A stretch of DNA of 64,000 nt from Stomorhina lunata (lineage: Eukaryota > Arthropoda > Insecta > Diptera > Rhiniidae): positions 58,547,775-58,611,774 of the forward strand of contig OW121744.1 in the NCBI GenBank assembly GCA_933228675.1. The letters are read 5' to 3'. This document shows positions 22,092 to 34,154 of this stretch, piece after piece (the first letter of the stretch is position 1; each line of letters starts with the position of its first letter). A program made the translations under genes and the position numbers. The notes below the pieces were generated by a model. The model did not search any database and was not told where the DNA came from. It worked only from the letters and a program-made list of their open reading frames with translations.

Positions 22092-23390
22092 AATGTAAAT
22101 TCCTAGCAATATTTAGCTATGTCGGAAAACGAAAAGCTTTTCGGTGGCGTCATCATCTGGAATAGTTATGGACACAAAGGTTAGGTTGGGCAGGTAGAGA
22201 ATGCTTATTTAAGCCAGCCAGTAGCTTCGATATATGTGTCTATTTTACGAACACTTAATAAAAGATGCTTCAAAATGTAGATGCCCTTAGATTTGCAATA
22301 GCACATCGATTTGATGAAGTTTAAGTATTCTGACATGCAACCCAAAAACACAGTGCCCTGTGAGGGTTGTGTACTTTAATTCGTACGAATTATGCAACTA
22401 GTAAAAGTTCTTGATTAGTTATGTAAAACTTTGAAGTTAGCGGACTGATTTAGGTCAAAGCTTTAACAATGATTGTCAATGTATACAAGCCTTAGAATTA
22501 TAGGGTGTATATCTTAGTTTTAGATACATACGTGAAATATATAGCTTTTGAATGAATGGGTATCAGCTTTGTCGGAAAAGTTATTAAAGATTTACTTATT
22601 AATCTGAAGTTAGTTAATTAATTAAAATGAACACATCATCAATAATATTTGGGATTTATTGTTCTTTCGATCTGTCCGATGGATGTTTGGAAAGTGATTT
22701 AATTTATCAGCATTAAATCGATTCCCGGTAGGGGTTATATGGCAGATTTCACTAAATGTGAATAGAGCTCGCCCATTTTCAATATCGAACTTTTCAAGAG
22801 ATCAGAAATACTTTTGTCAAATGTTGTCCCTCTAGAAAGTTTATTTTAGGCGCTATCGCCCTGAATATCAATATTGTACAGCGTCTTTATACTAAATGTC
22901 ATCATCGTATCTTAGGCGAAGTTATACGGGATCAATTGTCAAACGTGAACGGATTTCTCCCAATTGCAATTAAAAAAATTAAATTTTCGTTGATATGTGA
23001 GATACTTACATACATATGTAGGTTTTGAACGGATATCATGTAGTTAGCTGCATTTTTGTACTTCCTAGGAAGATTACCTACAATTTGATATATAATACAT
23101 TCTCAAATGTTATCATAATATTCAAAAGTCAGACACAAAATTAAGATTAATGCAGAGTGTCTGTCTGGATTTTACATAAAATTTTAGGATATTGTCCCAC
23201 CCTGAATTTTATCATTGTCGATCAAAACACCATCGCTTAAACGCTAAATTATATCTACCACAAATTACCGAATGCATCAGGATTTAGGTAATCCACTGCG
23301 AAGGACGCTATTAAATTTCATCAAAATAAACATCTGAGATATCGACAAAACAGGAGCTTCAAAAACTTGACTACAACAGAAAAAATTACA
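22092..23390. other. Non-coding repeat-like stretch
   Basis: No coding frame. From about 22640 the sequence resembles the repeats of the next 2.8 kb (TTTATTGTTCTTTCGATCTGTC, GATATCTCAG-type blocks), in degraded form. Confidence 0.4.
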
Positions 23391-25420
23391 GGCAGGTAGA
23401 CGGACGGACAAAAAAACAGACGGACGGACGGACAAACAAACAGACGGACGGACGGACAAACAAACAGACGGACGGACAGACAGACAAACAGACGGACGGA
23501 CGGAGGTCGCGAAATCGATTCTCCTGCCGATTCTGAGTTGATCGGTACAATTTGAATGGTATTCGTAATCAGATTTGTGGAGTATAGATTTTAGAAAATC
23601 CTCACACAAAGAACGATGTCAAATTTCATCACAATCGGTCCATAAACACCTGAGATATCGCTGAAACAATACTTACAAAATGTCAACAAAATTTCTTAGA
23701 CACGCACTTTGGGCAATTTGCTGTACATCAAATGTAGTGTTATGGCGATATCTCAATTGTTTATGGACCGCTTTTGATAAAATTTAATAACGTGCTTGGC
23801 GGGGGAATTTCCTAAAATCTGATATAAAATTTATGTAGGTCCGTGCTAAAGGAGGATGGTTTTTCCTATTTCTGCATTTCATTTTTTCAACAAACATTCT
23901 CTAATGCGAACTTTGGGCAATTTGCGATACATCAAATTCAGTGTTTTGGCGATATCTCAGTTGTTTATAGACCGATTTTGATAAAATTTTACGGAGTGCT
24001 TTGGGAAACTATTTCCTGATCTGATATTTCCAATCTGATATATAACATATTATCACATGTACACCAGGAGTATCTTTTGTCTCTTGATATTTAAAAGTGT
24101 GTTTCAATAAAAAATTTTAAAATTTTCGTCTAATTTTTGGTATTTTTTCGATATTTTCGGTGTTTATAAACCGATTTTAATGAAATTTAATAGCGTTCAT
24201 TGCGGGAGAATTTCCTAAAATCTGATATATAATTTATGTAAGTCCATCCTCCAGGGGCTTCAGAAACTTGATTTCAACAGACAGACAGACGGACATCGCT
24301 TAATCGATTCTCCTCCCGATTCTGAGTCGATCGGTATACGATCACTAATAAAAAAATTACAAACGGAATCACAAACTTATAATACCCTTTCACCTATTGG
24401 TGAAGGGTATAATAAGGACAGACATGTAGACGGACGGACAGACAGGTAGACGGACGGACGGACAGACAGATAAACAGACAGACGGACAGACGTCGCGAAA
24501 TCGATTATCCTGCCGATTCTGAGTCGATCGGTACAATTTGAATGGTATTCATAACTAGATTTATAGAGTTTATACATCAGATTTTAGGAAATCCTCCCAC
24601 AAAGAACGCTGTCAAATTTCATCACAATCGGCCCATAAACACCTGAGATATCGCTGAAATAATACTTACAAAATGTCAACAAAATTTCTTAGACACGTAC
24701 TTTGGGGAATTTGTTGCACATCACAAGTAGTGTTTTGGTGATATCTCAGTTGTTTATGGACCGCTTTTGATAAAATTTAATAACGTGCTTGGCGGGAGAA
24801 TTTCCTAAAATCTGATATAAAATTTATGTATGTCCGTGCTAAAGGAGGATGGTTTTTACTATCTTTGTATTTCATTTTTTCAACAAACATTCTCTAGTGC
24901 GAACTTTGGGCAATTTGCGATACATCAAATTCAGTGTTTTGGCGATATCTCAGTTGTTTATGGACCGATTTTGATAAAATTTTACAGAGTGCTTTGGGAA
25001 ACTATTTCCTACAATCTGATATATAAAATATTATCACATGTACACCAGGAGTATCTTTTTTTCTCTTGTTATTTAAAAGTGTGTTTCAATAACAAATTTT
25101 AAAATTTTCGTCTAATTTTTGGTATTTTTTCGATATTTTCGGTGTTTATAAACCGATTTTAATGAAATTTAATAGCGTTCATTGCGGGAGAATTTCCTAA
25201 AATCTGATATATAATTTATGTAAGTCCATCCTCCAGGGGCTTCAGAAACTTGATTTCAACAGACAGACAGACAGACGGACATCGCTTAATCGATTCTCCT
25301 CCCGATTCTGAGTCGATCGGTATAATTTTTATGGGGTCTACGATCACTAATAATTACAAACGGAATCACAAACTTATAATACCCTTTCACCCATTGGTGA
25401 AGGGTATAAAAATAGTCGGC
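23391..25420. repeat. 993-bp tandem duplication with (GTCY)n tracts
   Basis: Two near-identical units are offset by 993 bp (compare CATAAACACCTGAGATATCG at 23641 and 24634). Each contains a GACAGACGGACGGACA tract, the complement of (GTCY)n, at 23395-23505, 24283-24295, 24416-24492 and 25260-25280. Both units repeat GATTTTGATAAAATTT and GATATCTCAGTTGTTTATGG blocks several times, so there is an inner layer too. The second unit ends CACCCATTGGTGAAGGGTAT. (GTCY)n cores and TACCCTTCACCA ends are known from dipteran mini-me/DINE-1-like repeats. Frames reading (SVRPSVCLSVRPSV) come from the tract and are not proteins. Confidence 0.8.
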
Positions 25421-25444
25421 AGATTTGCCGTTTTTTTTATAGTA

Positions 25445-26405
25445 ATGGGTGTTTTTTTTAGAGGTATAGAACTTCGAATTGAAATAAAACACAAGAAAAT
25501 CGTTTTAATGTCCATCAATTTCGCTTTATTGGAAGCATAATTTTATGCCATTAATGTTTAAATATGATTTCGGGCATGTGGCCGCCGCGGCTGGCTCGAA
25601 TAAAGACAATTCTACAGGTCCAATTTTCAACAACTTTTTCGAGCATATGGGGCCGTAAGTTGGCAATAACGCCACGAATGTTGGCTTCCAAGTCCCCTAA
25701 CGTTTCTGGTTTGTTGGCGTAGACGAGCAACTTCACATATCCCCAAAGAAAATAATCCAGTGGTGTCAAATCGCACGATCTTGGTGGCCAATTGACAGGT
25801 CCATTCCGCGAAATTATGCGCTCATCGAATGTTTCCTTCATAAATCAATTGTGACGTGCGCTGTGTGGCATGTAGCGCCGTCTTGTTGGAACCACAACTC
25901 ATCCACATTCATGCCATCCAATTGGGGAACAAAATAGTCGGTTATCATAGCTCCAGCATTATTTCGGAAGAAGTATGGCCCAATGATTCAACCAGCCCAT
26001 AGAGCACACCAAACAGTCAGTTTTTGTGCATGTAATGGCGTCTCAAGGGTCTCATGTGGATTCTCTTCACTCCAAATGCGGCAATTTTGCTTGTTGACGT
26101 AGCCATTCAACCAAAAATGAGCCTCATCACTGAACAAAATTTTGCGATGAAAATCAGCATCGAGATCAATCTCATTTTCGGCCCATACACCAAAATCACG
26201 ACGCATTGCATGGTCTCGCGGCTTTAATTCTTGCACAAGCTGGATCTTGTAAGGTCGCAAGCCAAGATCTTTGCGCAAAATCTTCCATAAAGTTGATGGA
26301 CAAAGCTCCAACTGCTGTGCACGGTGGCGAATCGATTCATTCGGGTCCTCTTCAACACTTTGCTCTACAGCGGCAATTGTTTCTTCGGTGCGCACTGTTC
26401 TATTG
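25445..26405 (-). pseudogene. Mariner-like transposase C, N-terminus lost to minisatellite
   Basis: The minus strand runs, in separate frames, RTEETIAAVEQSVEEDPNES, RHRAQQLELCPSTLWKILRK, KILFSDEAHFWLNGYVNKQN and CRIWSEENP (25988-26476). After a gap with VDELWFQQDGATCHTA partly disrupted near 25860-25900 it continues RNGPVNWPPRSCDLTPLDYF, LWGYVKLLVYANKPETL, and ends PEIIFKH (25551-25841). It is a third mariner-like subfamily, closer to E than to A or B. Element start GGGTGTTTTTTTTAGAGG follows TA at 25443-25444. The DNA-binding start is replaced by an AT minisatellite from 26400. Confidence 0.8.
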
Positions 26406-26860
26406 AAAATTTTTTTATCAAAAAATTTTTCAATAGAAAATTTTCTTACAAAAAATTTTTTAACAATAATTTTCAATTGAAAATCTTCTTACAAAAATAT
26501 TTTTAACAATAATTTTTCAATAGAAAATCTTCTTACAAAAATTTTTAATAGGAAATTTTTTTATCAAAAATGTTTCTATGGAACATTTTTTATCAAAAAT
26601 TTTTCTATAGAAAATTTTTTTATCAAAAATTTTTCTATGAAAATTTTTTTTATCAAATATTTTTCAATAGAAAATTTTTTGGATCGAAAATATCTAAAAA
26701 ATCTTATCAAAAATTTTTTATAGAAAATTTTCTTACAAAACTTTTTCTATAAAAAATTAGTTTATCAAAAATTTTTCTATAGAAAATTTTCTTACAAAAT
26801 TTTTTTCTATAAAAAATTTGTTTATCAAAATTATTTCTATAAAAACTATTGGATGTTATT
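26400..26860. repeat. AT-rich minisatellite (ATAGAAAATTTT family)
   Basis: About fifteen irregular units of roughly 28-30 bp built on ATAGAAAATTTT and ATCAAAAATTTTTCT. It starts exactly where coding homology of transposase C ends. Frames on both strands (KKFFYRKFFYQ-like) are products of the repeat. Confidence 0.9.
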
Positions 26861-26929
26861 ATATTAATTAATGTTCTGTTAAGAAGGTACAACATCCCCT
26901 TCTTCCATTCTACGCTAAGTTTAAAGGAC

Positions 26930-27260
26930 CTTCTAGAGGGCCTATTCGAAATCTTGTGACCAGATCAAAGGGGATTATTTTCGAACACTTTCCTTAAAAT
27001 GTTTTTCCATCCATCCGCACAACATGTTCTAGCCAACGCAGCCGCTTAATGCTTTTTACTATTTCGATGGAGCTGTATGAACTATACGCTGACATGTTCA
27101 TTCAATGTCGATATTTAATGTTGACGCAGACTAGTCCAAAGATGTTTTGTAGAATCTTCCTCTCAAAAACTCCAAGAATAGCTTTATCTGCCTGTGCAAG
27201 TGCCAATGATTCAGTACCATACAAATGAATACTTCTGCTTTACCAGTATTTTTTGGATTG
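26930..27260 (-). pseudogene. LINE C-terminal fragment (family LB)
   Basis: The minus strand has VYGTESLALAQADKAILGVF, NIFGLVCVN and RLRWLEHVVRMDGKT across stops. It aligns with 13200-13510 by eye. No RT blocks remain. Confidence 0.7.
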
Positions 27261-27500
27261 CTTCTTAGAATTCACTTGGCCCATAATCATTTTTCACTTG
27301 GGATTTAAGCCCCTAGTGTTTGAGTGCCGCTTTTCCTAGGTTTTAATAATTTTATAAAAACATAAGGGTAAAAAAGGGTATTTGGTTTTATTTTAACTAA
27401 TTGTGCAAACATTTATTTGACACAAATTTAAAAGATTTGTTGTTAAATGTTCAAAATTTAAGTTAAATTGTCAATATTTTTGAACTATACAAACAATTAC
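27261..27500. other. Short non-coding spacer
   Basis: AT-rich. I see nothing. Confidence 0.4.
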
Positions 27501-28135
27501 TTTACCTGTTCTATGAACAGTGTTTTTCACTTTCGGGCCGGTCAATTAGTCGCCCAGTACAGATCGCAATTCTAAAGATAATTTGATGAAACAGATCATT
27601 TTTTTTGATAATGGGACCATGGCTATTAAAAATCGGTCCATTATTTATGGTACCTCCCATAGGTCCCACTTCCCGGAATTAATATGTTAGCCAAAAATAC
27701 AAATATTTTTTTCATGAAATTCAAAACAAATACTGCTTATGTAAACTAAAATCACTGTACCAAATTTGGCTGAAATCGGTCCACATTTGACCATAGCTCC
27801 CATACAAACTCTTCTTTAAAAACGCAATAAATGAGACAAAAATTACTAAAACGCTCATAAATGTAAAGATAATGAGAATTTTAAGTTTACTTTTTGCATA
27901 CATAATTTTTGTAATAAGTGTAATCAATTTGAAGTAATCGATCCACATTTGACCTTAGCTCCAATATAAGTCCAAATGACGGAAACAGCTTAAATACATA
28001 AGTTTTGAGAAAATGTTTGTATGATGGCAAAATTTAGCAAATATTTGTCGTTATACAGAAAAAATAACATCATTGACCTTAGTAGTGAAGGGTATCGTAT
28101 GGTCGAGCTTGACCGACTATAGCTCTTTCTTACTT
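27500..28135. repeat. Foldback-family repeat, right part
   Basis: Carries the family blocks TGGGACCATGGCTATTAAAA, AATCGGTCCACATTTGACC, ATAGCTCCCATACAAA and CGCAATAAATGAGAC. It ends with GACCTTAGTAGTGAAGGGTA, TCGTATGGTC and CTTTCTTACTT at 28135, which is the terminus seen at both ends of the element at 46499-47227. The left terminus is missing or replaced by the CGGTTCATTATTTATGG type of start, also seen at 43590-43690. Confidence 0.7.
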
Positions 28136-30344
28136 TTTTTTTTATCAAATTCAAAAGCTCTTAAAAATCACCCAATAGTATATATACACTAGGGTGACAA
28201 TTTTTTGTATGAAGGAAAATGATTTTTCGAACTTTATAACTTTTTCTACGGAATATTGTGACACTGGATCTAAATGTTTAGATCTGAAAATTTGAGCCAA
28301 ATCGGACAACGTTCTATGGGCGCGCATCGGGTCCAAAGTTTAAGAGCCCATTTGTATGGGAAAAAAGGGGTATTTTTTGTTTTTGCGAAATTTAGACCAA
28401 AAATAAATAATTTTTACAAGAAAATGACAGAATATTAAAGAGAACTAATACAGCTTTATTCCAAATCATGAAAGACGAAAATCCATGAAATAGTTTAAAA
28501 GTTATTGCAGTCTTCCCCCAAAAATTCATGTCCTTGAAAACGAGCCTAAGGATATGCACCAAAAATTGTCTGTTGTAAATAAAGAAATTCCAAAGTTAGA
28601 CATGATTTATCATTTAATGGCTGTTTACTATGTAGTTAATAGTTCAGTTTTGTTTAAATATAATCAAATTTACTTAGTTTTTTTCATGTTGGAAAATAGT
28701 ACATTTTTCTCAGGTCGGTTTCAAAAATCATTTTTTTAATTTTTTGAAAATTTTGTTCAGCAAATATTACATATTTAGGTAAAATTTAGGGAGCATTTAC
28801 TCGAATTTGGCCTAAAAATTTACATTTTCGCTAAATTCAATTTGAAATCGCAGGTACGGCTAAACGATTCAAGATATCGACCTAATTTTTTTGGGTTTTA
28901 TTCTCCCATTTGTCTGTTTTAACACACTGGAGAGCAAATTCTAAATTTGTAATATTTGTTGAACAAAATTTTCAAAAAATTAAAAAATGATTTTTGAAAC
29001 CGGCCTGAGAAAAATGTACCATTTTCCAACATGAAAAAAAAACTATGTAAATTTGATGGCTTAAGTCTAGTTCAGCTGATCTGCTCCGATCTTAAAAATT
29101 TTTATAGCCCAGAAAGAACTTTTAATTCTAAGAATAATAGTGTAAACATTTTTGGTCGGAAATTTTTGGTTTGGGAGATATAGTGCTTTAAAGTTCCGAA
29201 ATACAAATAGATATATCTCTCTTATTTTTGCACCGAGTTGCAATATGTATATCATGTGAAAGTACTTCAAAATATCTTTCAGGTGAGATATATCAATCGG
29301 CTTTTAATTAACCCATTAAGGAATTATTAACAAAAATGTTAAATTTTATACTAGGGTTTTCTACGAAAATGCCCATATCACGAAAACTAATCGATATGAC
29401 GTAAACCAATGGTATATATATGTAAGTAGCCAACCTTTTAAGCTTTCATTTGGAACTAATAGTGAGCCAGAATCTTTAAACATAACAGAGATATCGAGGG
29501 TTCAAGTTGATTTTTTTTTATTTTTCAGTTGCAAAGACTAGTTTAACTGAACTGCACCGATTTTAGTAATTTTTATGGCCCATAATAAACTTTTAATTTT
29601 ATGAATGATAGTGTAAAATGAAATAAAATATGAAAAATTATTTCAAAAACTTAAAAATTTATATTGAAAAGTTATTTCCAAAAAATCGCTTGCCAAAAAT
29701 TTGTACACTACTATTCTTAAAATTAAAAGTTTTGTATTTCAATTAAACTAGACTTTGAAACTGAAAAATAAAAAAACAAATTTAAACCTCAATATCTCTG
29801 TTATCTTTAAAGGTTTGCTACTGATTTCTATATATCATTGGTTTATGTTATATCGATCAGTTTTTAAGATATGGACATTTTTGTACAAAAACCAAGGGTA
29901 AAATTTAAAATTTTTGTTTATCACTCCTTAATGGGTTAATTAAAAGTCTATTGAGATACCTTTTCTGAAAAATATTTCGGAGCACTTTTACATGATATAC
30001 ATAATGTTACTATCGGTGCAAAAATAAGAGAGATATTTTGATTTATATTTCAGAACTTTAAAGCGCTATATCTCCCAAACCAAAAGCTTCCGACCCATAA
30101 AAACCTTGTCAAACAAAAGCTACCCAGTAAAATTTTTCATTACCAAATAATGAGTTAAACTATTAAACACGAACTACTTACTCATTCGCTGTTTAAGTCA
30201 TTACATTAACATGGGGATGTCATTGGAGGCAAGTAAAGTAATGATTTGGGTAAGCAATTTGAAAGCAACAACAACAACAGCAACAACTTTTTTGTTTTAT
30301 TAAAAACATAAATTTTTAAACGAAATATAAAATTTTTTTATGAT

Positions 30345-30408
30345 CCCATGGGGGCTCGAACCCAGACCCTCCGACTGCTAGGCAGAGACTCTTCCACTGA
30401 GCTACTTC
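30345..30408 (-). other. tRNA-like module in R1a
   Basis: The minus strand reads TAGCTCAGTGGAAGAG (A box, complement 30389-30404), then GGGTTCGAGCCC (B box, complement 30352-30363). Box spacing suits a pol III promoter. The anticodon-arm region (CTCTG...CGGAG) leaves a 9-nt loop, and the would-be acceptor strands do not pair. It is tRNA-derived and not a working tRNA. Confidence 0.6.
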
Positions 30409-30634
30409 ATATGTTGAAAACTTAGCTTATTAATATAAACAATTTTTATTTTTAGATCCAAAATCATGTGAAAATAACTTTGATTTTCCCTGTTTTTTTT
30501 TTTTTTTTGCTTTGTTGTAATTTTTGGAAAAATATTTTTATACGATTTTTTGTAATTATTTTAAAACTTTTTTAAAATTATTTTAAAACTTAAACAATTT
30601 AAATCTTCTTTTTTGTATAAGTTTTTACATAAGA

Positions 30635-31095
30635 TTGACTCTTACTTACTTAAATGTTACAACCTGTTAAGGTCAAAGTCCGAGCACATTTTAGAATTCC
30701 ATGGATTTCGATCTTGTGCGAATATTCTCGAATTTTATAGGCCAAGCTTTGAAAAATGTTCCTCTACTTGGTCTTTCTATCGAAGTTTCGGACATCCTCC
30801 TCTAATATTAGGTAGTGGGACATTTCAATTCTAATTTTATCCTCTTCATTGTATTTTTTTTTTTCAAGAGAGGGTTACTAGCCCGTAATCCTAACCCATT
30901 TTTATCGATCTTATGGGACAACTCTCGGAACATGTTAACTCACAATATTAATGGGTGTTAAACTAGCTCCCCGGGTGATACCATGAGGAGGTGTGTGTCC
31001 ACAGTTGAGATGAAGGATGACCCATATAAGTTGGGCTTACCAAATTAAGACCAATTAGAATCGTGTTTGGTATTCAACATCCCCTACATAATCAA
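30635..31095 (-). repeat. L-repeat copy 5 (inside R1a)
   Basis: Minus-orientation L. Body end marker GATGTTGAATACCAAAC-like at 31060-31085 (complement), CTGTGGACACACACCTCC (complement near 30985-31005), tail with SKLG-coding block and the AAGTAAGTAAG terminus at 30640. The copy sits at the same place in both R1 twins, so it was inside R1 before R1 spread. Confidence 0.75.
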
Positions 31096-31530
31096 AATTG
31101 ACTCATGATGGTATTTTTTCATTAACGTGAGTTAGTTTTACATTTTTTTTTACAGAAGATAATATTTAAGTTCTTAAAATTCAAAAATCATTTAAAAAGA
31201 CTCTTTTAATAAAAAAAAACTAAAAAAAATTGTTGCCCTTGGTGGGATTTGATTACCATCTTAATTACAAATAAGTACTTCTGTAATAACTTATTATTTA
31301 TTCGGATGTTATGTTGTAGTCGTTACAAGGTAACCAGTTATCAGAGTACTTGCCATTACCAAAGTTTTGCTGGGTATGTAAAGCCCCTAACAGGAAAAAA
31401 AATTTCAAAAAAATCGGTGCAGTTCAGTTGAACTAGACTTGTTCCAAACTTTTAGATCTAGTGTCACAATATTCCGTAGAAAAGCATTTGGAATCAAAGA
31501 AAAAAATTTTGTTGTCACCCTAATATACAC

Positions 31531-32261
31531 ATATAAATACTGACTTTATATAAATTTACTCCAGTGTTTATAAATGTACTTATGTACATGAACACATGAG
31601 AAATATTAAATGCACTTAGTAAACCAAAACCAAACAAAAAAACATTAAAAACTTTTTCTAACAATTTAAAGTCTTTTTTAACAACGACAATTTTTAACTG
31701 TAAAAACAAAAGGAAATTGTTACGCACTTAAAAATGATTACTCGTACTGGATTTGTTTCTTTCTTTCAAACAAAATTAAACTCTTTCTACGAGAATTTCC
31801 TCTTGTTTCTCCCTTAATTTCAATTACACTTTGGAAAACTCTCTTTACTCACTTTCTTTTCATTTGTTTTGAAAATCTCTTTGTTCGACAATCAACAAGT
31901 GTTTGGATTTTCTTGTTAAATTTCTAAACAAAATAATTATTTAAACATTTACATAAAAAATTTAAATAAATTTAATTTTAATGTGGGCATAAACATTAGA
32001 CGTCTACTTACAGTGTTTCAAAGGGAGGCCCCCCTTTGAACCCCTTGAGTAAAACTAGGAATACTTTTTAATTCCCTCAGAAATTATAATTGATCTTCGT
32101 AAGACATAAATGGTTTAACTAAATTTATTTCTATTAAGCTGGGATTCAATACTTTTTGTCATTTTAAATTAAATTACAAGTACATATTTTAAATTGATAA
32201 GAAATGATTTACCACAAAAAGCGAATTAAAGAAAAGAATGATGCCAGACTGTTGTTATTTA
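31531..32261. other. AT-rich non-coding stretch
   Basis: No frame, repeat or terminus is recognised. Polypyrimidine runs (TTTCTTTC) lie near 31750-31870. Confidence 0.45.
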
Positions 32262-33689
32262 TACACTAGTCGGCAGAATTATTTTGACATACCAGTTGTT
32301 TTTCTTCTTTTCTTATTTCCGGTCCTATGCAATTAAAAAAATAAATGAAAAATATTGCAAATACTAAAAAATATTGTAATTTATTATAAAACAAAAAACC
32401 TTTCATATGTTAAAAGTTTTGTATATTTTTTTAATGAAACAAAAAACAGAAATTTTAGGATGTGGTATAAGTAGGGTGTTCATTTTACTCGACTTTTAAT
32501 TGTTTGAGTAATCAAATAACTTGAAAATGGGGTTTTTTAGTTACTCGGAAAATCGATTAATCGTTCAATGTTACTCGAGTTAATCGAGTAAAAAATTCAT
32601 CTTAAAATTACTCGAGTAAGATTTTTCTGTAAGCTTTTTATATACATATATTTTTTTAATACAACAATTTTTTAACAAAATTATAGTGTTTTATTAACAA
32701 AAACGCAATAATTCGCAATAAAAAAAAGGAACAAAAATATAAAAATTTATTTTTAATACAAATTAACATATGGGCAAGTCCCCAAAACAGTCTACTAGCC
32801 AAAAATTGTTTAAATTAATCGAAATTAATTTTCTTTTAATCGAACATTAGACTCGATATATCTTGTTTTGTAAATATGTAAAAAAAAATATATTTCGATG
32901 ATCATTTATACAAAAATTTTTACCAAATCTCACCCTACCTTAGGTCTCTTAGTGTTATACAAAAATTTAACATTTTTTACATGTTCATATCATTACTTTA
33001 ATGTTAACATAGGTGGTCAACTCGAAAGCCATATTGTTATTTATAAACATACATATATTAATAAATTAATTTATAAACATGAATTAAATATGTTATGAAT
33101 TAAATAATGTTATTAACAAAGAATAAAAATAGTTTCGTTAAAACAAATACAATGGATTTTATTTACAATTTATTGCTAGAAAAAATGTATCGTGCGTCAC
33201 GTAGCGTGCGTCACATAGGATTCACGGCTTTTGAGAAAAAACTAAACATTTTTTTGCCTGAAAATAACTTATTTTAGAATTCGCTTATATCCATCTCTCT
33301 TTTAGGCATTTAATTTTGTGTGCTTTATATGCAAAATTTGCTAAAAATTACGAAAACATACCACAACGTTCGAAGCTACTTCCATTTTTTGTAGCGTGCG
33401 TCACAATAATTTGTAATCAATTCTTTGGCAACTTATACAAGTTAAAAAAATATATATATATATGGTATTCTAAAGTACACTCAAGTCCTACTAAACACCA
33501 TGTATAAGTTAAAGGTATCTCTCTGGAAAGACCAAAAATTTTTATATTTTAATCCAGAAAGCGTTCGTCACGCAGGATTTGCCCATATGTAACACCCTTA
33601 ATATTTTAAGTGAGTTTATTTACTTCCATATATAGAAAGCAATCTTTCGATTTCATAAATCCTGAGTTTGATCTAACAGATAAGTAGGC

Positions 33690-33843
33690 TCTACGAGTAC
33701 CTTTTACTTATGTTTACAATGGGATCTTCAACTGGACTAAAGTAGGATCTAAGATTACATTGCGTCCTTTAACTGAACTATAGTAGGTCGTACTGTTACT
33801 ATAGTAGGACCTACGATTACACAGGGATCTTTAACTAAACTAT
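33690..33843. repeat. 41-bp minisatellite, left part
   Basis: Units follow the pattern GATCTTTAACT(G/A)AACTATAG, then TAGGACCTACGATTACA, with a period of about 41 bp (aactgg at 33730, aactga at 33771). The array resumes at 35143 after R1b with units of the same pattern. Confidence 0.75.
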
Positions 33844-34154
33844 CCCAGCAAAACTTTGGTAATGGCAAGTACTCTGATAACTGGTTACTTTGTAACGACT
33901 ACAACATACCATCCGAATAAATAATAAGTTATTACAGAAGTACTTATTTGTAATTAAGATGGTAATTTAAACTGAATGGCCCCGGTTCAAATCCCACCAA
34001 GGGCAACAATTTTTTTTAGTTTTTTTTTATTAAAAGAATCTTTTTAAATGATTTTTGAATTTTAAGAACTTAAATATTATCTTCTGTAAAAAAAATTTGT
34101 AAAACTAACTCACGTTAATGAAAAAATACCATCATGAGTTAATTTTGATTATGT

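Larger units (their letters stand above)
30123..31374 (-). mobile_element. Repeat R1, copy a
   Basis: Bounded by CCCAGTAAAATTTTTCATTA and the complement of CCCAGCAAAACTTTGGTAAT, with TA outside both ends (30121-30122, 31375-31376). It is the inverted twin of R1b (33844-35140). In order it contains a tRNA-like module (30341-30410), an A/T-rich zone with (CAA)n, L-repeat copy 5 (30635-31095) and a remnant of a second B-box region (near 31240). The TA flanks suggest Tc1/mariner-type or similar cut-and-paste movement. No transposase is present. Confidence 0.7.
29064..31430. mobile_element. Nested palindromic element R3
   Basis: The left end AGTCTAGTTCAGCTGATCTG (29065) is the complement of the right end near 31430 (CAGTTCAGTTGAACTAGACT), with a shared TGC(T/A)CCGAT. 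Internally the same end-like block recurs directly at 29540 and inverted near 29740, and the 29150-29640 arm mirrors 29680-30110 (ATCGATATGAC, GGTATATATAT, TTAACCCATTAAGGA). The element is therefore a foldback with arms of about 0.5 kb plus the insertion R1a. No target duplication was found, so the boundaries are tentative. Confidence 0.55.
28190..31522. mobile_element. hAT-type foldback element, copy 1, with nested inserts
   Basis: The termini TAGGGTGACAA (28190) and its complement ending at 31522 are flanked by the 8-bp duplication ATATACAC (28182-28189, 31523-31530), diagnostic of hAT-type insertion. The left arm begins GTATGAAGGAAAATG, CTACGGAATATTGTGACACT. The same CTACGGAATATTGTGACACT appears complemented next to the right end. 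Further inward are AATTTGAGCCAAATCGGACA, GCGCGCATCGG and two inverted blocks around 28690-29030. There is no transposase. The right arm is largely displaced by a nested palindromic element (29064-31430), which itself holds repeat R1a. A related copy lies at 60024-62722. Confidence 0.85.

Noticed and set aside
23277..24577. Frames with SVRPSVCLSVRPSV repeats
   Set aside because: They come from (GTCY)n tracts and shift with tract length. No protein.
26206..26895. Frames rich in KKFFYRKFFYQ
   Set aside because: Product of the AT minisatellite, or antisense of the mariner-like transposase.
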